NCBI RefSeq assembly: GCF_000238395.3
Contig: NZ_CP011025.1
Span: 2,232,001-2,296,000, forward strand
DNA: 64,000 nt
Direction: 5' to 3'
From: Pseudoalteromonas arctica A 37-1-2
GTDB taxonomy: Bacteria; Pseudomonadota; Gammaproteobacteria; Enterobacterales; Alteromonadaceae
Both the position numbers and the translations under genes were made by a program. The notes beneath the pieces are model-generated. The model saw only the letters and a list, made by a program, of their open reading frames with translations, was not told the origin of the DNA and searched no databases. Below, one piece after another: positions 38,062 to 47,356 of the stretch. The first letter of the stretch is position 1, and each line of letters begins with the position of its first letter.

Positions 38062-38625
38062 TTAGCGAACTAAATCTAGTAATTTGTTTGTGCTCTGAAC
38101 ATTACAATAACCAAAGCTCAATGCAGCCATAAATGCATGATGAACATTATGTGCAGATACTACCACCCCATTAAATTCAAGATCTAATGTAGCACAAGCA
38201 TCATGTGCTACATGACATTCATAGCCAAAATCTACTGCAGCACGAGTGACAGCATCAATACACATATGGCTCATAGCACCAACAATAATCAACCTTTCAA
38301 CGTTGAGCTCTTCTAGTACTCTTTGTAAATCAGTATCGCGAAAACTATTTATTTGATGCTTTAAAACGACCGGCTCACCTTCAATTGGAGTAACCGTAGG
38401 ATGGATTTTCGCACCATCAGAGTTAGGCACAAAGAACGGAGCCTCGTCAGAAGGAAACTCATGACGAACATGGACTACAGGCATACCATTATCACGAAAT
38501 TGAGCTAGTAATATTGCTGCATTTTCTGAGGCTTTTTCAGTTCCAGACAGAGGCCATTTAGCTCCTTCGAATGTAGAGTAATAATCGTTTTGTAAATCAA
38601 TAAGTAGTAATGCTATGTTAGACAT
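38062..38625 (-). CDS. Isochorismatase-family cysteine hydrolase
   Basis: Encodes 187 residues from the ATG at 38625, which gives MSNIALLLIDLQNDY, the family N-terminus (an upstream in-frame ATG at 38682 is less likely). Catalytic triad D10, K89 (VVLKHQINSF) and C122 (GAMSHMCIDAVTR). Hydrolyses an amide or vinyl ether of unknown identity. Divergently transcribed from a GlxA-type regulator, a common pairing, and flanked by a 67-bp direct repeat that suggests arrival as a unit. Confidence 0.88.
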   Translation of the reverse strand: MSNIALLLIDLQNDYYSTFEGAKWPLSGTEKASENAAILLAQFRDNGMPVVHVRHEFPSDEAPFFVPNSDGAKIHPTVTPIEGEPVVLKHQINSFRDTDLQRVLEELNVERLIIVGAMSHMCIDAVTRAAVDFGYECHVAHDACATLDLEFNGVVVSAHNVHHAFMAALSFGYCNVQSTNKLLDLVR

Positions 38626-38724
38626 AATAATCTCTCTTATGTTGTTTAGGTTATCTGTTGAGACTATTATGCAAAACATCAACTCATTACACCGATGGCG
38701 AAATAGCCATAAATCAGTTTAAAA

Positions 38725-39648
38725 ATGACAAAGCATGTTCAGATCACAATTATCGACTACCCCAACGCCCTACAAAGTGCAGTACAAGGCTTTAAAGAGT
38801 TATTTTTTTTGGCAAACAGAATAGTTATAGAAAGCCAGCTTGAAGTTCAGTTCTGCGTCAAGGTTATTCAGCCCGATATAGACTTAGATGAGATGAGTCA
38901 AAGTGATATTGTTATTCTCCCACCAAACTTAGATGGTGATTATTACTACACACCGCAACCCAAATTGTTGCAATATCTTAATGAGGCTCATCAAAAAGGG
39001 ACTATATTATGCTCAGCTTGCGCTGGTGCATTTATACTTGCCAAAACAGGCCTATTAAATAATCGTGTTGCTACAACACATTGGCAATTAGCTGATGAAT
39101 TTCATGAGGCATTCCCCAAAGTATCTCTTGAGATTGAAAGTTTACTAATTAATGACGGTGATATTATTAGCGCAGGTGGGCTGATGTCATGGATTGATCT
39201 AGGGCTAGAAATCGTGGCTCAATTCACAAAACCACACGTTATGCGTACACTTGGAAAGTTTCTTATCGTTGATACGGGTAAAAGAGAACAACGCTATTAC
39301 GGTAGTTTTTCGCCAAAACTTAATCACGGGAATAAACAAATATTACTAGTTCAGCATTTCATTCAAGCAAATTATAGTAAAACACTGAATGTTTCTGTAC
39401 TAGCTGCTTTGGCCTGTATGAGCGAGCGAACATTTCTTCGAAAATTTACCCATGCCACAACATTAAAGCCAATACAGTATATTCAAAAAATAAGAGTGCA
39501 AAAGGCATGTGAGCTATTAGAATCGACCACTCACAGTTTTGAGCGAGTAGCTCTGAATATTGGCTATGATGATGTAAACAGTTTTCGAAAAGTATTTATT
39601 AAGATAATCGGATTAAGCCCTACGGCGTTTAAAGAAAGATTTGTTTGA
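38725..39648 (+). CDS. GlxA-family transcriptional regulator (DJ-1/PfpI + AraC)
   Basis: Encodes 307 residues. The N-terminal DJ-1/PfpI-like sensor (SACAGAFILAKTGLLNNRVATTHW) is followed by an AraC/XylS double HTH (VSVLAALACMSERTFLRKFTHAT and FERVALNIGYDDVNSFRKVF). Likely controls the divergent cysteine hydrolase gene and itself from the 99-bp intergenic region. Confidence 0.9.
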   Translation: MTKHVQITIIDYPNALQSAVQGFKELFFLANRIVIESQLEVQFCVKVIQPDIDLDEMSQSDIVILPPNLDGDYYYTPQPKLLQYLNEAHQKGTILCSACAGAFILAKTGLLNNRVATTHWQLADEFHEAFPKVSLEIESLLINDGDIISAGGLMSWIDLGLEIVAQFTKPHVMRTLGKFLIVDTGKREQRYYGSFSPKLNHGNKQILLVQHFIQANYSKTLNVSVLAALACMSERTFLRKFTHATTLKPIQYIQKIRVQKACELLESTTHSFERVALNIGYDDVNSFRKVFIKIIGLSPTAFKERFV

Positions 39649-39781
39649 ATAGATAGTACCAAAGGGAAGAGCCATTAATTACCGTTATATTCTCACTTCA
39701 CTATTAAAATAAATGGCTATTATTGTAAATATTGAATTAAAGGTATAAAACTTTCATCTTTATACTTAGCAAACTTGTTGC

Positions 39782-39861
39782 ACACGCTTAATAAAGCAAA
39801 TGAAGCGCTTAACCAGTACTTTGAACTACTGGGTTATGCGCTTCATAAAATGGACGAATAA
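39782..39861 (+). pseudogene. Remnant 3' end of a CLCA_X/LPD1-type gene
   Basis: Copy 2 of the direct repeat. It encodes HTLNKANEALNQYFELLGYALHKMDE then TAA, with no start and no upstream domain. It looks like the tail of the former resident allele, left behind when a copy of the gene plus two new genes was placed in front of it. Position 39788-39854 matches 37943-38009 at 64 of 67 bases. Confidence 0.85.
39788..39854 (+). repeat. 67-bp direct repeat, copy 2
   Basis: Matches 37943-38009 with three mismatches, two of them silent and one changing Ala to Glu. It lies 1845 bp downstream of copy 1 in the same orientation, just before dcd. Confidence 0.92.
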
Positions 39862-39877
39862 AAGCTTTATTTAGTGG

Positions 39878-40462
39878 TTACTTATCGTCACTAATACGAC
39901 TTGCTACTGCACTGTTTTGATCTTTATATTTTGCATCTTTACGGATGTTGTATGGGTTTGCACACGGGCCCGATAGCATTTCAAAGCTCATAGCCCCAAT
40001 TTTCATCAGTGGGCGAAGCGCCAGTGGTAATTTACCTGAGTTGTAAAACTCTAAAACAATATTACCGCTCCAGCCTGGGTCGATTCGGTGCGCAGTTACA
40101 TGCACCATTAAACCTAAACGTGCTAGCGATGAGCGTCCATCTAACCAGCCTACTATGTCTGCTGGCAGAGTTACTTTTTCGTGCGTTATAGCAAGTGCAA
40201 GTTCACCTGGGTGTAAAAAGAATGCTTCACCTTCATCAAGCACTATTTCTTCACTCATGATTGATTCCATGGCTTTATTTAGCTGATCTTTTGGACCACT
40301 TAAATCGACGTATGCTGCGTTGTGTGCATTAAAAGTTCTGAATTTATTACCTAATCGCAAATCGGCAGTTACGCCTGAAATCATGTCACTTGTTGGCGCA
40401 GGCTCAATAACAATGCGACCATCGCTTAGGTATTCATTAATATGTGTGTCTGAAAGTCTCAT
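39878..40462 (-). CDS. dcd: dCTP deaminase
   Basis: Deaminates dCTP to dUTP, the main source of dTMP precursor. 194 aa, with [32 protein letters not shown] containing the catalytic glutamate and arginine/serine motif, and the C-terminal ISDDK. Six bases after mrp, so cotranscribed. Confidence 0.96.
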   Translation of the reverse strand: MRLSDTHINEYLSDGRIVIEPAPTSDMISGVTADLRLGNKFRTFNAHNAAYVDLSGPKDQLNKAMESIMSEEIVLDEGEAFFLHPGELALAITHEKVTLPADIVGWLDGRSSLARLGLMVHVTAHRIDPGWSGNIVLEFYNSGKLPLALRPLMKIGAMSFEMLSGPCANPYNIRKDAKYKDQNSAVASRISDDK

Positions 40463-40468
40463 TATTTA

Positions 40469-41545
40469 TTAATCTTCTGTAATCACAATTTCAATCGCAT
40501 TGTGATGCTGTTGATAATAGAGCGTGCTGGCTATAAGCCTCGCTGCTGCGCTGTATGTTTTGCTTATCGCCGCGTCGTTATCGTTGGCAATAAGTTTTCC
40601 TTGCTCAGAATACTCACGTATATCTATTGCAAGTGGAATATGGCTAAGTACGGGTACGCCGTGCTTGTGCGCAAGTTTTTGTGCACCATCTTTACCAAAT
40701 ACGTGGTTAGCTTCACCGCAGTGGCTGCAAATGTAATAACTCATGTTTTCAATTAAGCCCAGTACTGGCACGTTTACTTTATTAAACATGGCAATGCCTT
40801 TTTGCGCATCGGCTAGGGCTAAGTCTTGCGGCGTAGTGACAATAACAGTGCCGCTCGCGGGTACTTTTTGGCTCATTGTTAGTTGAATATCACCAGTGCC
40901 CGGTGGCATATCCACAATTAAATAATCAAGCTCGCCCCAATCAGTCTCGTTAAGCAATTGGCTTAGCGCGCCTGAAGCCATTGGCCCGCGCCATACGGTG
41001 GCGTCATCGCTTGGGACTAAAAAGCCAATTGACTGCGCTTTAATGCCGTTTGCATCAAAAGGCTGTAGCTGTTTGTTATCTTTAGTGACGGGCTCTGCGC
41101 CCACCAAGCCTAAAAGCATTGGAATAGATGGGCCATAAATATCAGCATCTAAAATACCCACCTTTGCGCCTTCGTTTTTAAGGGCACCCGCCAAGTTAAC
41201 AGCAGTAGTCGACTTACCTACTCCGCCTTTGCCTGAGGCAATAAGCACAATATGTTTAATCGCCTTAAACTTAGCTGCCTCTTTAATGATAACCTTGGCG
41301 CTAATTGTTACAGGCACATTTAAGCTTTCACTTACGTGTTGCTCAACTAAAGGCATTTCTGATTGCCCAGCAAATGGCAGGGTTAATTTAATGTGTAGTG
41401 ATTTATCGTCATTCTGAGTAATAGTATTAATGAAGCTTTCGTCAATACCGACGGCAAAAGCCGCACTACGATATGCCGCTAAGGCAGTAATAATCGGTTG
41501 TTTTTGCACCGATTTAGAAGAGAATAGTTTCGACAGTCCAAACAT
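40469..41545 (-). CDS. mrp: Iron-sulfur carrier ATPase Mrp/ApbC
   Basis: Cytoplasmic P-loop ATPase that transfers Fe-S clusters to apoproteins. 358 aa: an N-terminal MIP18-like domain, Walker A variant ASGKGGVGKSTTAVNLA, LDADIYGPSIPM, DMPPGTGDIQLT and the cluster-binding CxxC in YICSHCGEA. Divergent from metG, as in many Gammaproteobacteria; dcd follows. Confidence 0.95.
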   Translation of the reverse strand: MFGLSKLFSSKSVQKQPIITALAAYRSAAFAVGIDESFINTITQNDDKSLHIKLTLPFAGQSEMPLVEQHVSESLNVPVTISAKVIIKEAAKFKAIKHIVLIASGKGGVGKSTTAVNLAGALKNEGAKVGILDADIYGPSIPMLLGLVGAEPVTKDNKQLQPFDANGIKAQSIGFLVPSDDATVWRGPMASGALSQLLNETDWGELDYLIVDMPPGTGDIQLTMSQKVPASGTVIVTTPQDLALADAQKGIAMFNKVNVPVLGLIENMSYYICSHCGEANHVFGKDGAQKLAHKHGVPVLSHIPLAIDIREYSEQGKLIANDNDAAISKTYSAAARLIASTLYYQQHHNAIEIVITED

Positions 41546-41732
41546 AGCAATTAAATAGCGTTTCTTTGATGAAAAGTGCCACGGAATTATGTAACATTCA
41601 GGGCATTAACACCAGTCAATTAATAAAAATCCATAAGCTGTGCGCACTCTAAGCAGATAGCTTGTAGATAAATTAATGATAATTGCCGTTTGTATAATAA
41701 AAACGGCGTTTTATCCTCAATTCGGAATGATT

Positions 41733-43754
41733 ATGACGCAGCGAAAGATCCTGATTACCAGCGCATTACCTTATGCAAATGGCCCTACTCACTTAGGTCA
41801 TTTATTGGAATATATTCAAACTGATATTTGGTCACGTTTTCAAAAACTACAGGGCCACGAAGCTTATTATGTTTGCGCAGACGATGCCCACGGCACGCCA
41901 ATTATGCTTAATGCGCAAAAGCAAGGGATCACGCCTGAAGAAATGGTAAAACAAGTGAGCATAGAGCGCCAACGCGACTTCGCTGACTTTAATATCAAAT
42001 TTGATAACTACCACAGCACGCATAGCCAAGAAAACAAAGAATTAAGCGAACTTATTTATAACCGCCTAAACGATGCCGGTCATATTAAAAAGCACACTAT
42101 TTCGCAATTATTCGATCCGGAAAAAGGTATTTTCTTACCCGATCGTTTTGTAACAGGTACTTGCCCAACGTGTAAGTCTGAAAACCAAAATGGCGACAGT
42201 TGTGATTCGTGTGGTGCTACATACAGCCCAACCGAACTCATTAATCCGCGTTCTGTAATGTCAGGTGCAGAGCCTGTACTTAAAGATTCTGAACATTACT
42301 TTTTTGACCTGCCAGCATTTGAAGGCATGCTAAAAGAATGGCTACACTCGGGCACTATTCAACAAGAAATGGCTAACAAGCTAGACGAATGGTTTACCGA
42401 TGGCCTGCAGCAGTGGGATATTAGCCGTGATGCGCCTTACTTTGGTTTTGAAATTCCAAATGCACCGGGCAAATATTTTTACGTTTGGTTAGATGCACCT
42501 ATTGGTTACATGGCGAGCTTTAAAAACCTATGTGATAAAAAAGGCATCAACTTTGATGAGTTTTGGGCTGAAGGTTCAGACGCTGAGCTTTATCACTTTA
42601 TTGGTAAAGACATCATTTATTTCCACAGCTTATTTTGGCCAGCAATGTTAGAAGGCGCTAATTTTAGAAAGCCAACTAACGTATTCGCTCATGGTTTTGT
42701 TACTGTAAATGGCGAAAAAATGTCTAAATCAAAGGGTACGTTTATTAAAGCGCGTACTTATTTAGATAACTTAAACCCAGAGTACTTACGTTACTACTAC
42801 GCAGCAAAATTAAGCAGCGGTATTGTTGATCTTGATTTAAACCTAGAAGACTTTGCACAACGCGTAAATTCAGACCTAGTAGGTAAAGTAGTAAACATAG
42901 CGAGCCGTTGTGCTGGCTTTATTACTAAAAAGTTTGATGGCAAGCTAAGCAGCACAATTATGCAACCAGAGCTGTTAGCAGAGTTTCAAGCGGCTGCACC
43001 TAGCATTACAACACACTATGAGAACCGCGATTACAGCCGCGCAATTCGCGAAATAATGGCGCTTGCCGACAAAGCAAACCAATTTATTGATGGCGCAGCA
43101 CCTTGGGTATTAATTAAAGACGAAACTAAGCAACAAGAAGCACACGAAGTGTGTTCTCTTGGTCTTAACTTGTTCCGCGTTTTAATTACTTACTTAAAAC
43201 CAGTGCTACCAGAAATGGCCGACAACGTACAAGCATTTTTAAATGACGACCTTGCATGGGACGGCGTTCAAAATGCTCTCGTAAGCCACCCTATCAATAA
43301 ATTTAAACCGTTAATGCAGCGTGTTGAAATGGATAAAGTAAATAAAATGGTTGAAGAATCTAAAGAAAGCTTAGCGCCAAAAGTAACTATTGACCCTAAC
43401 AGCCCACTTGCAAAAGAGCCGATTAGCGACGAAATAGAATTTGATGACTTTGCAAAAGTAGACTTACGCGTAGCTAAAATTGCTAAAGCAGAGCACGTAG
43501 AAGGCGCTGATAAACTACTTAAGCTAACACTTGATTTAGGCGGCGAAACTCGCCAAGTGTTTGCAGGTATTAAATCAGCTTACGCACCAGAGGATCTCGA
43601 AGGTAAGTTAACCGTTATGGTCGCTAACCTTAAGCCTCGTAAAATGCGCTTTGGTATGTCTGAGGGCATGGTATTAGCAGCAGGTCCTGGCGGAAAAGAA
43701 ATTTATATTCTTAACCCAGATGACGGCTCAGAGCCTGGTATGCGCGTAATGTAA
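41733..43754 (+). CDS. metG: Methionyl-tRNA synthetase
   Basis: Class I synthetase charging initiator and elongator tRNA-Met. 673 aa from the ATG at 41733 ([21 protein letters not shown] upstream); earlier in-frame starts are rejected. Motifs: HIGH-type [10 protein letters not shown], a zinc knuckle [22 protein letters not shown] ([10 protein letters not shown]) and a C-terminal OB-fold tRNA-binding domain ([18 protein letters not shown]). Confidence 0.97.
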   Translation: MTQRKILITSALPYANGPTHLGHLLEYIQTDIWSRFQKLQGHEAYYVCADDAHGTPIMLNAQKQGITPEEMVKQVSIERQRDFADFNIKFDNYHSTHSQENKELSELIYNRLNDAGHIKKHTISQLFDPEKGIFLPDRFVTGTCPTCKSENQNGDSCDSCGATYSPTELINPRSVMSGAEPVLKDSEHYFFDLPAFEGMLKEWLHSGTIQQEMANKLDEWFTDGLQQWDISRDAPYFGFEIPNAPGKYFYVWLDAPIGYMASFKNLCDKKGINFDEFWAEGSDAELYHFIGKDIIYFHSLFWPAMLEGANFRKPTNVFAHGFVTVNGEKMSKSKGTFIKARTYLDNLNPEYLRYYYAAKLSSGIVDLDLNLEDFAQRVNSDLVGKVVNIASRCAGFITKKFDGKLSSTIMQPELLAEFQAAAPSITTHYENRDYSRAIREIMALADKANQFIDGAAPWVLIKDETKQQEAHEVCSLGLNLFRVLITYLKPVLPEMADNVQAFLNDDLAWDGVQNALVSHPINKFKPLMQRVEMDKVNKMVEESKESLAPKVTIDPNSPLAKEPISDEIEFDDFAKVDLRVAKIAKAEHVEGADKLLKLTLDLGGETRQVFAGIKSAYAPEDLEGKLTVMVANLKPRKMRFGMSEGMVLAAGPGGKEIYILNPDDGSEPGMRVM

Positions 43755-43768
43755 TATTACTCATACAA

Positions 43769-43800
43769 TAAAAACCGCTGATACATCAGCGGTTTTTTTA
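43769..43800 (+). terminator. Rho-independent terminator of metG
   Basis: AAAACCGCTGAT / ATCAGCGGTTTT hairpin with T-run, 15 bp beyond the metG stop. Confidence 0.9.
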
Positions 43801-43870
43801 TGGGCAAAAGCAATGTTTAGTCGTATATTCAATACGAATGCCTCTGTATTAAATAAAGTGAATTGTAATT

Positions 43871-44518
43871 ATGACCCAAATTTTAGATGCCAACAGAATA
43901 AAAGTAAGTAGCCAAATAAAACAACACAAATTAGTCGCCATACTGCGCTTAAAGCAACAAGGTGATGTAGCACCATTAATTGATTGTTTAGTTAATGCGG
44001 GCATAAACGCACTCGAGATCACGTCAAATACACCGGGCTTTGAGCAAGAAATAGCAAAAGCTCGTGCAGCTCATAAAAACGCACTTATTGGCGCAGGTAC
44101 AATAATAAATACTACTCTTGCTCAGCAAGCAATTGATGCAGGCGCGCAGTTTATTGTAACGCCAAATACCAACAAATCGGTTGTCGAACTTGCCCACCAG
44201 CACGGGTTACCAGTATTAATGGGCGCGCTAACACCTACCGATGTAGCAAATGCAATTGAATATAAGGCAGATATTATTAAGGTATTTCCTGCGGGCAGTA
44301 TGGGCGTTGGTTACTTTAAAGCATTAACAGGTCCATTTTCAGAAGCACAATTAATGCCTGTTGGTGGTGTGAATTTAGATAATTTATCACAATGGTTTGA
44401 AGCAGGTGCTTGTGGCGCGGCAGTAAGTGGCGATTTTTGTAAGGTATTAGATACCGAACAAGAGCGTAGCTACCTTACCAAGCTTGTAAAAAAATATATA
44501 AGTAAACTGCCTAAATAG
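43871..44518 (+). CDS. KHG/KDPG-family aldolase (Eda/DgoA type)
   Basis: Class I aldolase splitting 2-keto-3-deoxy-6-phosphosugars to pyruvate and glyceraldehyde-3-phosphate, or 4-hydroxy-2-oxoglutarate. 215 aa with the Schiff-base lysine K137 in DIIKVFPAGSMG, base E49 and the phosphate loop GGVNLDN. Where E. coli Eda has TLRT with Arg49, this protein has TSNTP, and it has VTPN; both resemble DgoA (phosphogalactonate branch). So Eda is the default annotation, but specificity may differ. No edd is adjacent. Confidence 0.85.
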   Translation: MTQILDANRIKVSSQIKQHKLVAILRLKQQGDVAPLIDCLVNAGINALEITSNTPGFEQEIAKARAAHKNALIGAGTIINTTLAQQAIDAGAQFIVTPNTNKSVVELAHQHGLPVLMGALTPTDVANAIEYKADIIKVFPAGSMGVGYFKALTGPFSEAQLMPVGGVNLDNLSQWFEAGACGAAVSGDFCKVLDTEQERSYLTKLVKKYISKLPK

Positions 44519-44530
44519 GCAGTTTATTTT
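44504..44530 (+). terminator. Terminator overlapping the aldolase stop codon
   Basis: AAACTGCC / GGCAGTTT, an 8-bp stem whose loop contains the TAG stop codon (44516-44518), followed by an interrupted T-run. Confidence 0.65.
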
Positions 44531-44599
44531 ATTTATAAAATAGCCAAATGTGCGCTCATAAAATTTGATTGGGTGCTATACAAAATTAATTACTACTAA

Positions 44600-45250
44600 T
44601 TAATTCAGCTTTTTCAATACGCGATCTTTTCTTGGTAGGTAATAATTATCGTAATCAAGTGACACTATAACGCGCTCTGCTTTTCCTAATAACTCGTTAC
44701 GCGGAATTAAACCTATTACACGCGAGTCAGCGCTATTGTCGCGGTTATCGCCCATTGCTAAGTAATAATCATCAGGAATTGTAATTGCATCAAACCCCGA
44801 TAAACGTGAAGGAATATTTGCCACTCTTATCGAATGCTCTAATCCGTTTAAATCTTCAATTTTATCAAGCGAGTCTATGTTGCTTCGCTGATCTGCATAA
44901 TTAAGTTTTTTACCATTAATAATGAGCTCATTATTTTCAAGCGCAACGGTGTCTCCTGGCACACCAATTACACGTTTAATTAAACGGTTATCGGCAGCTT
45001 GTGAGTCAAAAACAATAATATCACCAGCTTGTGGATCCGCTAATTTAAGTAATTTTATGTGCGTAAATGGGACGCGAATATCGTAGGCCATTTTATCGGT
45101 AAGTATTCTGTCACCTTCTTGAATGGTCGGTTTCATCGAGCCTGTTGGCACTTCGTACCAATCGGCAACAGCGCTTCTAAATACGCTCATCAGTGCAATA
45201 AATACGATAAGAGAGCGGTTATTTTTCCAAAACTTATAAACTAATTTCAT
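44600..45250 (-). CDS. lepB: Signal peptidase I (LepB family), short form
   Basis: Membrane serine protease removing Sec signal peptides. 216 aa from the ATG at 45250; an upstream TTG at 45265 is in frame but less likely. One N-terminal helix, nucleophile S38 in PTGSMKPTI, general base K92 in RLIKRVIGVPGD and the conserved MGDNRDNSADSR. Shorter than the two-helix LepB of E. coli and not next to lepA/rnc, so it may be an extra copy; symbol given by family. Confidence 0.85.
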   Translation of the reverse strand: MKLVYKFWKNNRSLIVFIALMSVFRSAVADWYEVPTGSMKPTIQEGDRILTDKMAYDIRVPFTHIKLLKLADPQAGDIIVFDSQAADNRLIKRVIGVPGDTVALENNELIINGKKLNYADQRSNIDSLDKIEDLNGLEHSIRVANIPSRLSGFDAITIPDDYYLAMGDNRDNSADSRVIGLIPRNELLGKAERVIVSLDYDNYYLPRKDRVLKKLN

Positions 45251-45433
45251 GCCTATTCCCTTCAATTGAACAAGTCTTTAATTGAGTAACTATTTATATG
45301 ACTTTGCTAATTAGCTGCAGTTCAATCAATGATGTAACAAAACATGTTGACTACTAATTTTAATTGATCGATTAAATTTAGAGCGTCGTAACATTTAACG
45401 AAACCAACGGGTATTAACTTAAAGGAAAATAAA

Positions 45434-45934
45434 ATGTTTAAGAAAATTACTACTGCATTATTGCTTACAACTGCAAGCCTTGGATTTACTACAATGGCTT
45501 ATGCTGATCATCATGGTATGAAAAAAGACGTTGTTGAAGTAGCCGTTGAAAATGGTTCGTTCACTACTCTTGTTGCTGCTGTTAAAGCCGCAGGTTTAGT
45601 TGAAACACTGCAAGGTAAAGGACCGTTTACTATTTTTGCACCAACAGATGCTGCATTTTCTAAATTACCTGAAGGCACTGTTGAAATGCTACTCAAGCCT
45701 GAAAACAAAGACAAGCTAACGGCGGTATTAACTTATCACGTAGTGTCTGGAAAAGTGATGGCAGCCGACGTAATGAAGGTAGATAGTGCGAAAACACTAC
45801 AAGGCCAATCAGTTATGGTTAAAGCCGACAGCATGGGCGTAATGATAAATGACGCTAAAGTTGTAAAAGCTGATGTAAAAGCAAGCAACGGCGTAATTCA
45901 TGTTATCGACACCGTACTACTTCCAAAAGAGTAG
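45434..45934 (+). CDS. Secreted fasciclin (FAS1) domain protein
   Basis: Encodes 166 residues: signal peptide to about residue 24 (MAYADHHG), then one FAS1 domain with [17 protein letters not shown] and the closing [20 protein letters not shown]1 proteins mediate adhesion or cell-surface interaction. AAAGGAAAA precedes the ATG. Monocistronic. Confidence 0.92.
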   Translation: MFKKITTALLLTTASLGFTTMAYADHHGMKKDVVEVAVENGSFTTLVAAVKAAGLVETLQGKGPFTIFAPTDAAFSKLPEGTVEMLLKPENKDKLTAVLTYHVVSGKVMAADVMKVDSAKTLQGQSVMVKADSMGVMINDAKVVKADVKASNGVIHVIDTVLLPKE

Positions 45935-45953
45935 TCATAAAAGAATGAGCCAA

Positions 45954-45986
45954 ATAAAAAAGCATAAGTAAATACTTATGCTCTTT
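45954..45986. terminator. Bidirectional terminator
   Basis: AAAAGCATAAGTA / TACTTATGCTCTTTT hairpin with flanking A and T runs between the fasciclin gene and the convergent DUF2999 gene. Confidence 0.75.
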
Positions 45987-46015
45987 TATTTATTTTTGTT
46001 TCATCACATAAAAAA

Positions 46016-46267
46016 TTATTGATTTAGTTTTTCTTTCGCTTCTTTTACTTTTTCAAAATCTAAACCAAGTTCATCAGTCGCTTCTTTAATAAGGTGCGGT
46101 TGAGTCATTACGACTGCCATTAGTTGCTGTAGTTTTTCTGGCGGAATACCAAGCTCTTGAACAAGCGCCATTGCCATCATTGGGTTTTGAGTAAACGCTT
46201 CAAACAATGCTTTTACTTTTTCGTCGCTTACATTGTGCTCTTTAAGTATTGCTAATATTGGATTCAT
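46016..46267 (-). CDS. DUF2999-family small protein
   Basis: Encodes 83 residues, helical and soluble, MNPILAILKEHNVSDEKVKALFEAFTQNPMMAMA, ending in a charged helix. It resembles the DUF2999 family found in Alteromonadales and Vibrionales; function unknown. Lies 62 bp after the quinone reductase gene on the same strand. Confidence 0.7.
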   Translation of the reverse strand: MNPILAILKEHNVSDEKVKALFEAFTQNPMMAMALVQELGIPPEKLQQLMAVVMTQPHLIKEATDELGLDFEKVKEAKEKLNQ

Positions 46268-46329
46268 TATTAAACCTTAAGTGTTTTTTATAGGGCTTAG
46301 TATATGGGCTAAACCCTAAAATTAAAGAG

Positions 46330-47292
46330 TTACTCTACAAGTAAAACAACTTTACCAGCATTTTCATTACGCTCTAAAATAGCATGAGCTTCGTTTGCGT
46401 CGCTCCAAGGCAATGTTTTATACAGGTTAAAGTCGTACTTTTTAGTGGCAATATCATTGTAAAAACGCGCTACAAAGTCGTCGCGCACCTGGCGTTTAAA
46501 CTCAATACTACGATTTCTAAGCGTTGAGGCATGAAACGAAATACGTTTGCGTAAAAGCGCGGCAAAATCAACTTCTGCAAAGCGTCCATCTAAAAATGCA
46601 AGCATCACAATTTGGCAATCCATCGCTGCAATAGCGGCATTTTTATTTAAGTAACTCCCCGAAACAGGATCTACAATTGCATTTGCTGTTAACTCATTTG
46701 CTTTCATATATTCTACAAAGTCGGTGGTTTTGTAGTTAATTGCATGATCGGCACCGAGTTCTTTTGCGTGTCGGCATTTGTCATCCGTACCTGCGGTAAT
46801 AACCACGGTAGCACCTGCGCTTTTAGCCATTTGAATTGCTGCACCGCCCACACCACTAGCACCTGCATGAATAAGCGCTGTTTGCCCTTTTTGCAATTTA
46901 CCAAGCTCAAATAACGCGCCAAATGCTGTTAGGTACACTTCGCTTATTGCTGCGCCTTCAGCCATTGTTACATCATCGGGTAATTCCATAAGCTGCTTTG
47001 CATCAACGGCTACATATTCACTGTAAGCGCCACCAGAACACAAAGCAAAAACACGTTTATTAAGCCAAACTCTATCAACCTTACCACCAATATCGCTAAC
47101 AACACCGGCACATTCTAAACCTAAAATAGGACTATCTCCCGCAGGGGCCGGGTATTTACCTTGGCGCTGCATACTGTCTGCACGGTTTACACCTATTGCT
47201 GCAACTTTAACAAGTACTTCATGGCTCTTTAAAACCGGTTTTTCGGTTTCACTAAATGCAAGATTACCATCTTCATGAGAAATATATTTCAT
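46330..47292 (-). CDS. NAD(P)H quinone oxidoreductase (zinc-less MDR, PIG3 type)
   Basis: Encodes 320 residues of the medium-chain dehydrogenase fold without structural or catalytic zinc ligands. Segments: IGVNRADSMQRQGKYPAP, GLECAGVV and the nucleotide-binding HAGASGVGGAAIQMAK. Matches the PIG3-like quinone oxidoreductase family; reduces quinones with NADPH. May be cotranscribed with aceK 64 bp upstream. Confidence 0.9.
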   Translation of the reverse strand: MKYISHEDGNLAFSETEKPVLKSHEVLVKVAAIGVNRADSMQRQGKYPAPAGDSPILGLECAGVVSDIGGKVDRVWLNKRVFALCSGGAYSEYVAVDAKQLMELPDDVTMAEGAAISEVYLTAFGALFELGKLQKGQTALIHAGASGVGGAAIQMAKSAGATVVITAGTDDKCRHAKELGADHAINYKTTDFVEYMKANELTANAIVDPVSGSYLNKNAAIAAMDCQIVMLAFLDGRFAEVDFAALLRKRISFHASTLRNRSIEFKRQVRDDFVARFYNDIATKKYDFNLYKTLPWSDANEAHAILERNENAGKVVLLVE

Positions 47293-47356
47293 TGTTGCTC
47301 CAAGTTTAAAAACTGTAATAACATATAGATGGGGATGAACACAGATTCAAACAACC

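Noticed and set aside
38041-38063. Hairpin AACCATTA/TAATGGTT at the end of the cysteine hydrolase gene as a terminator
   Set aside because: No T-run follows on either strand.
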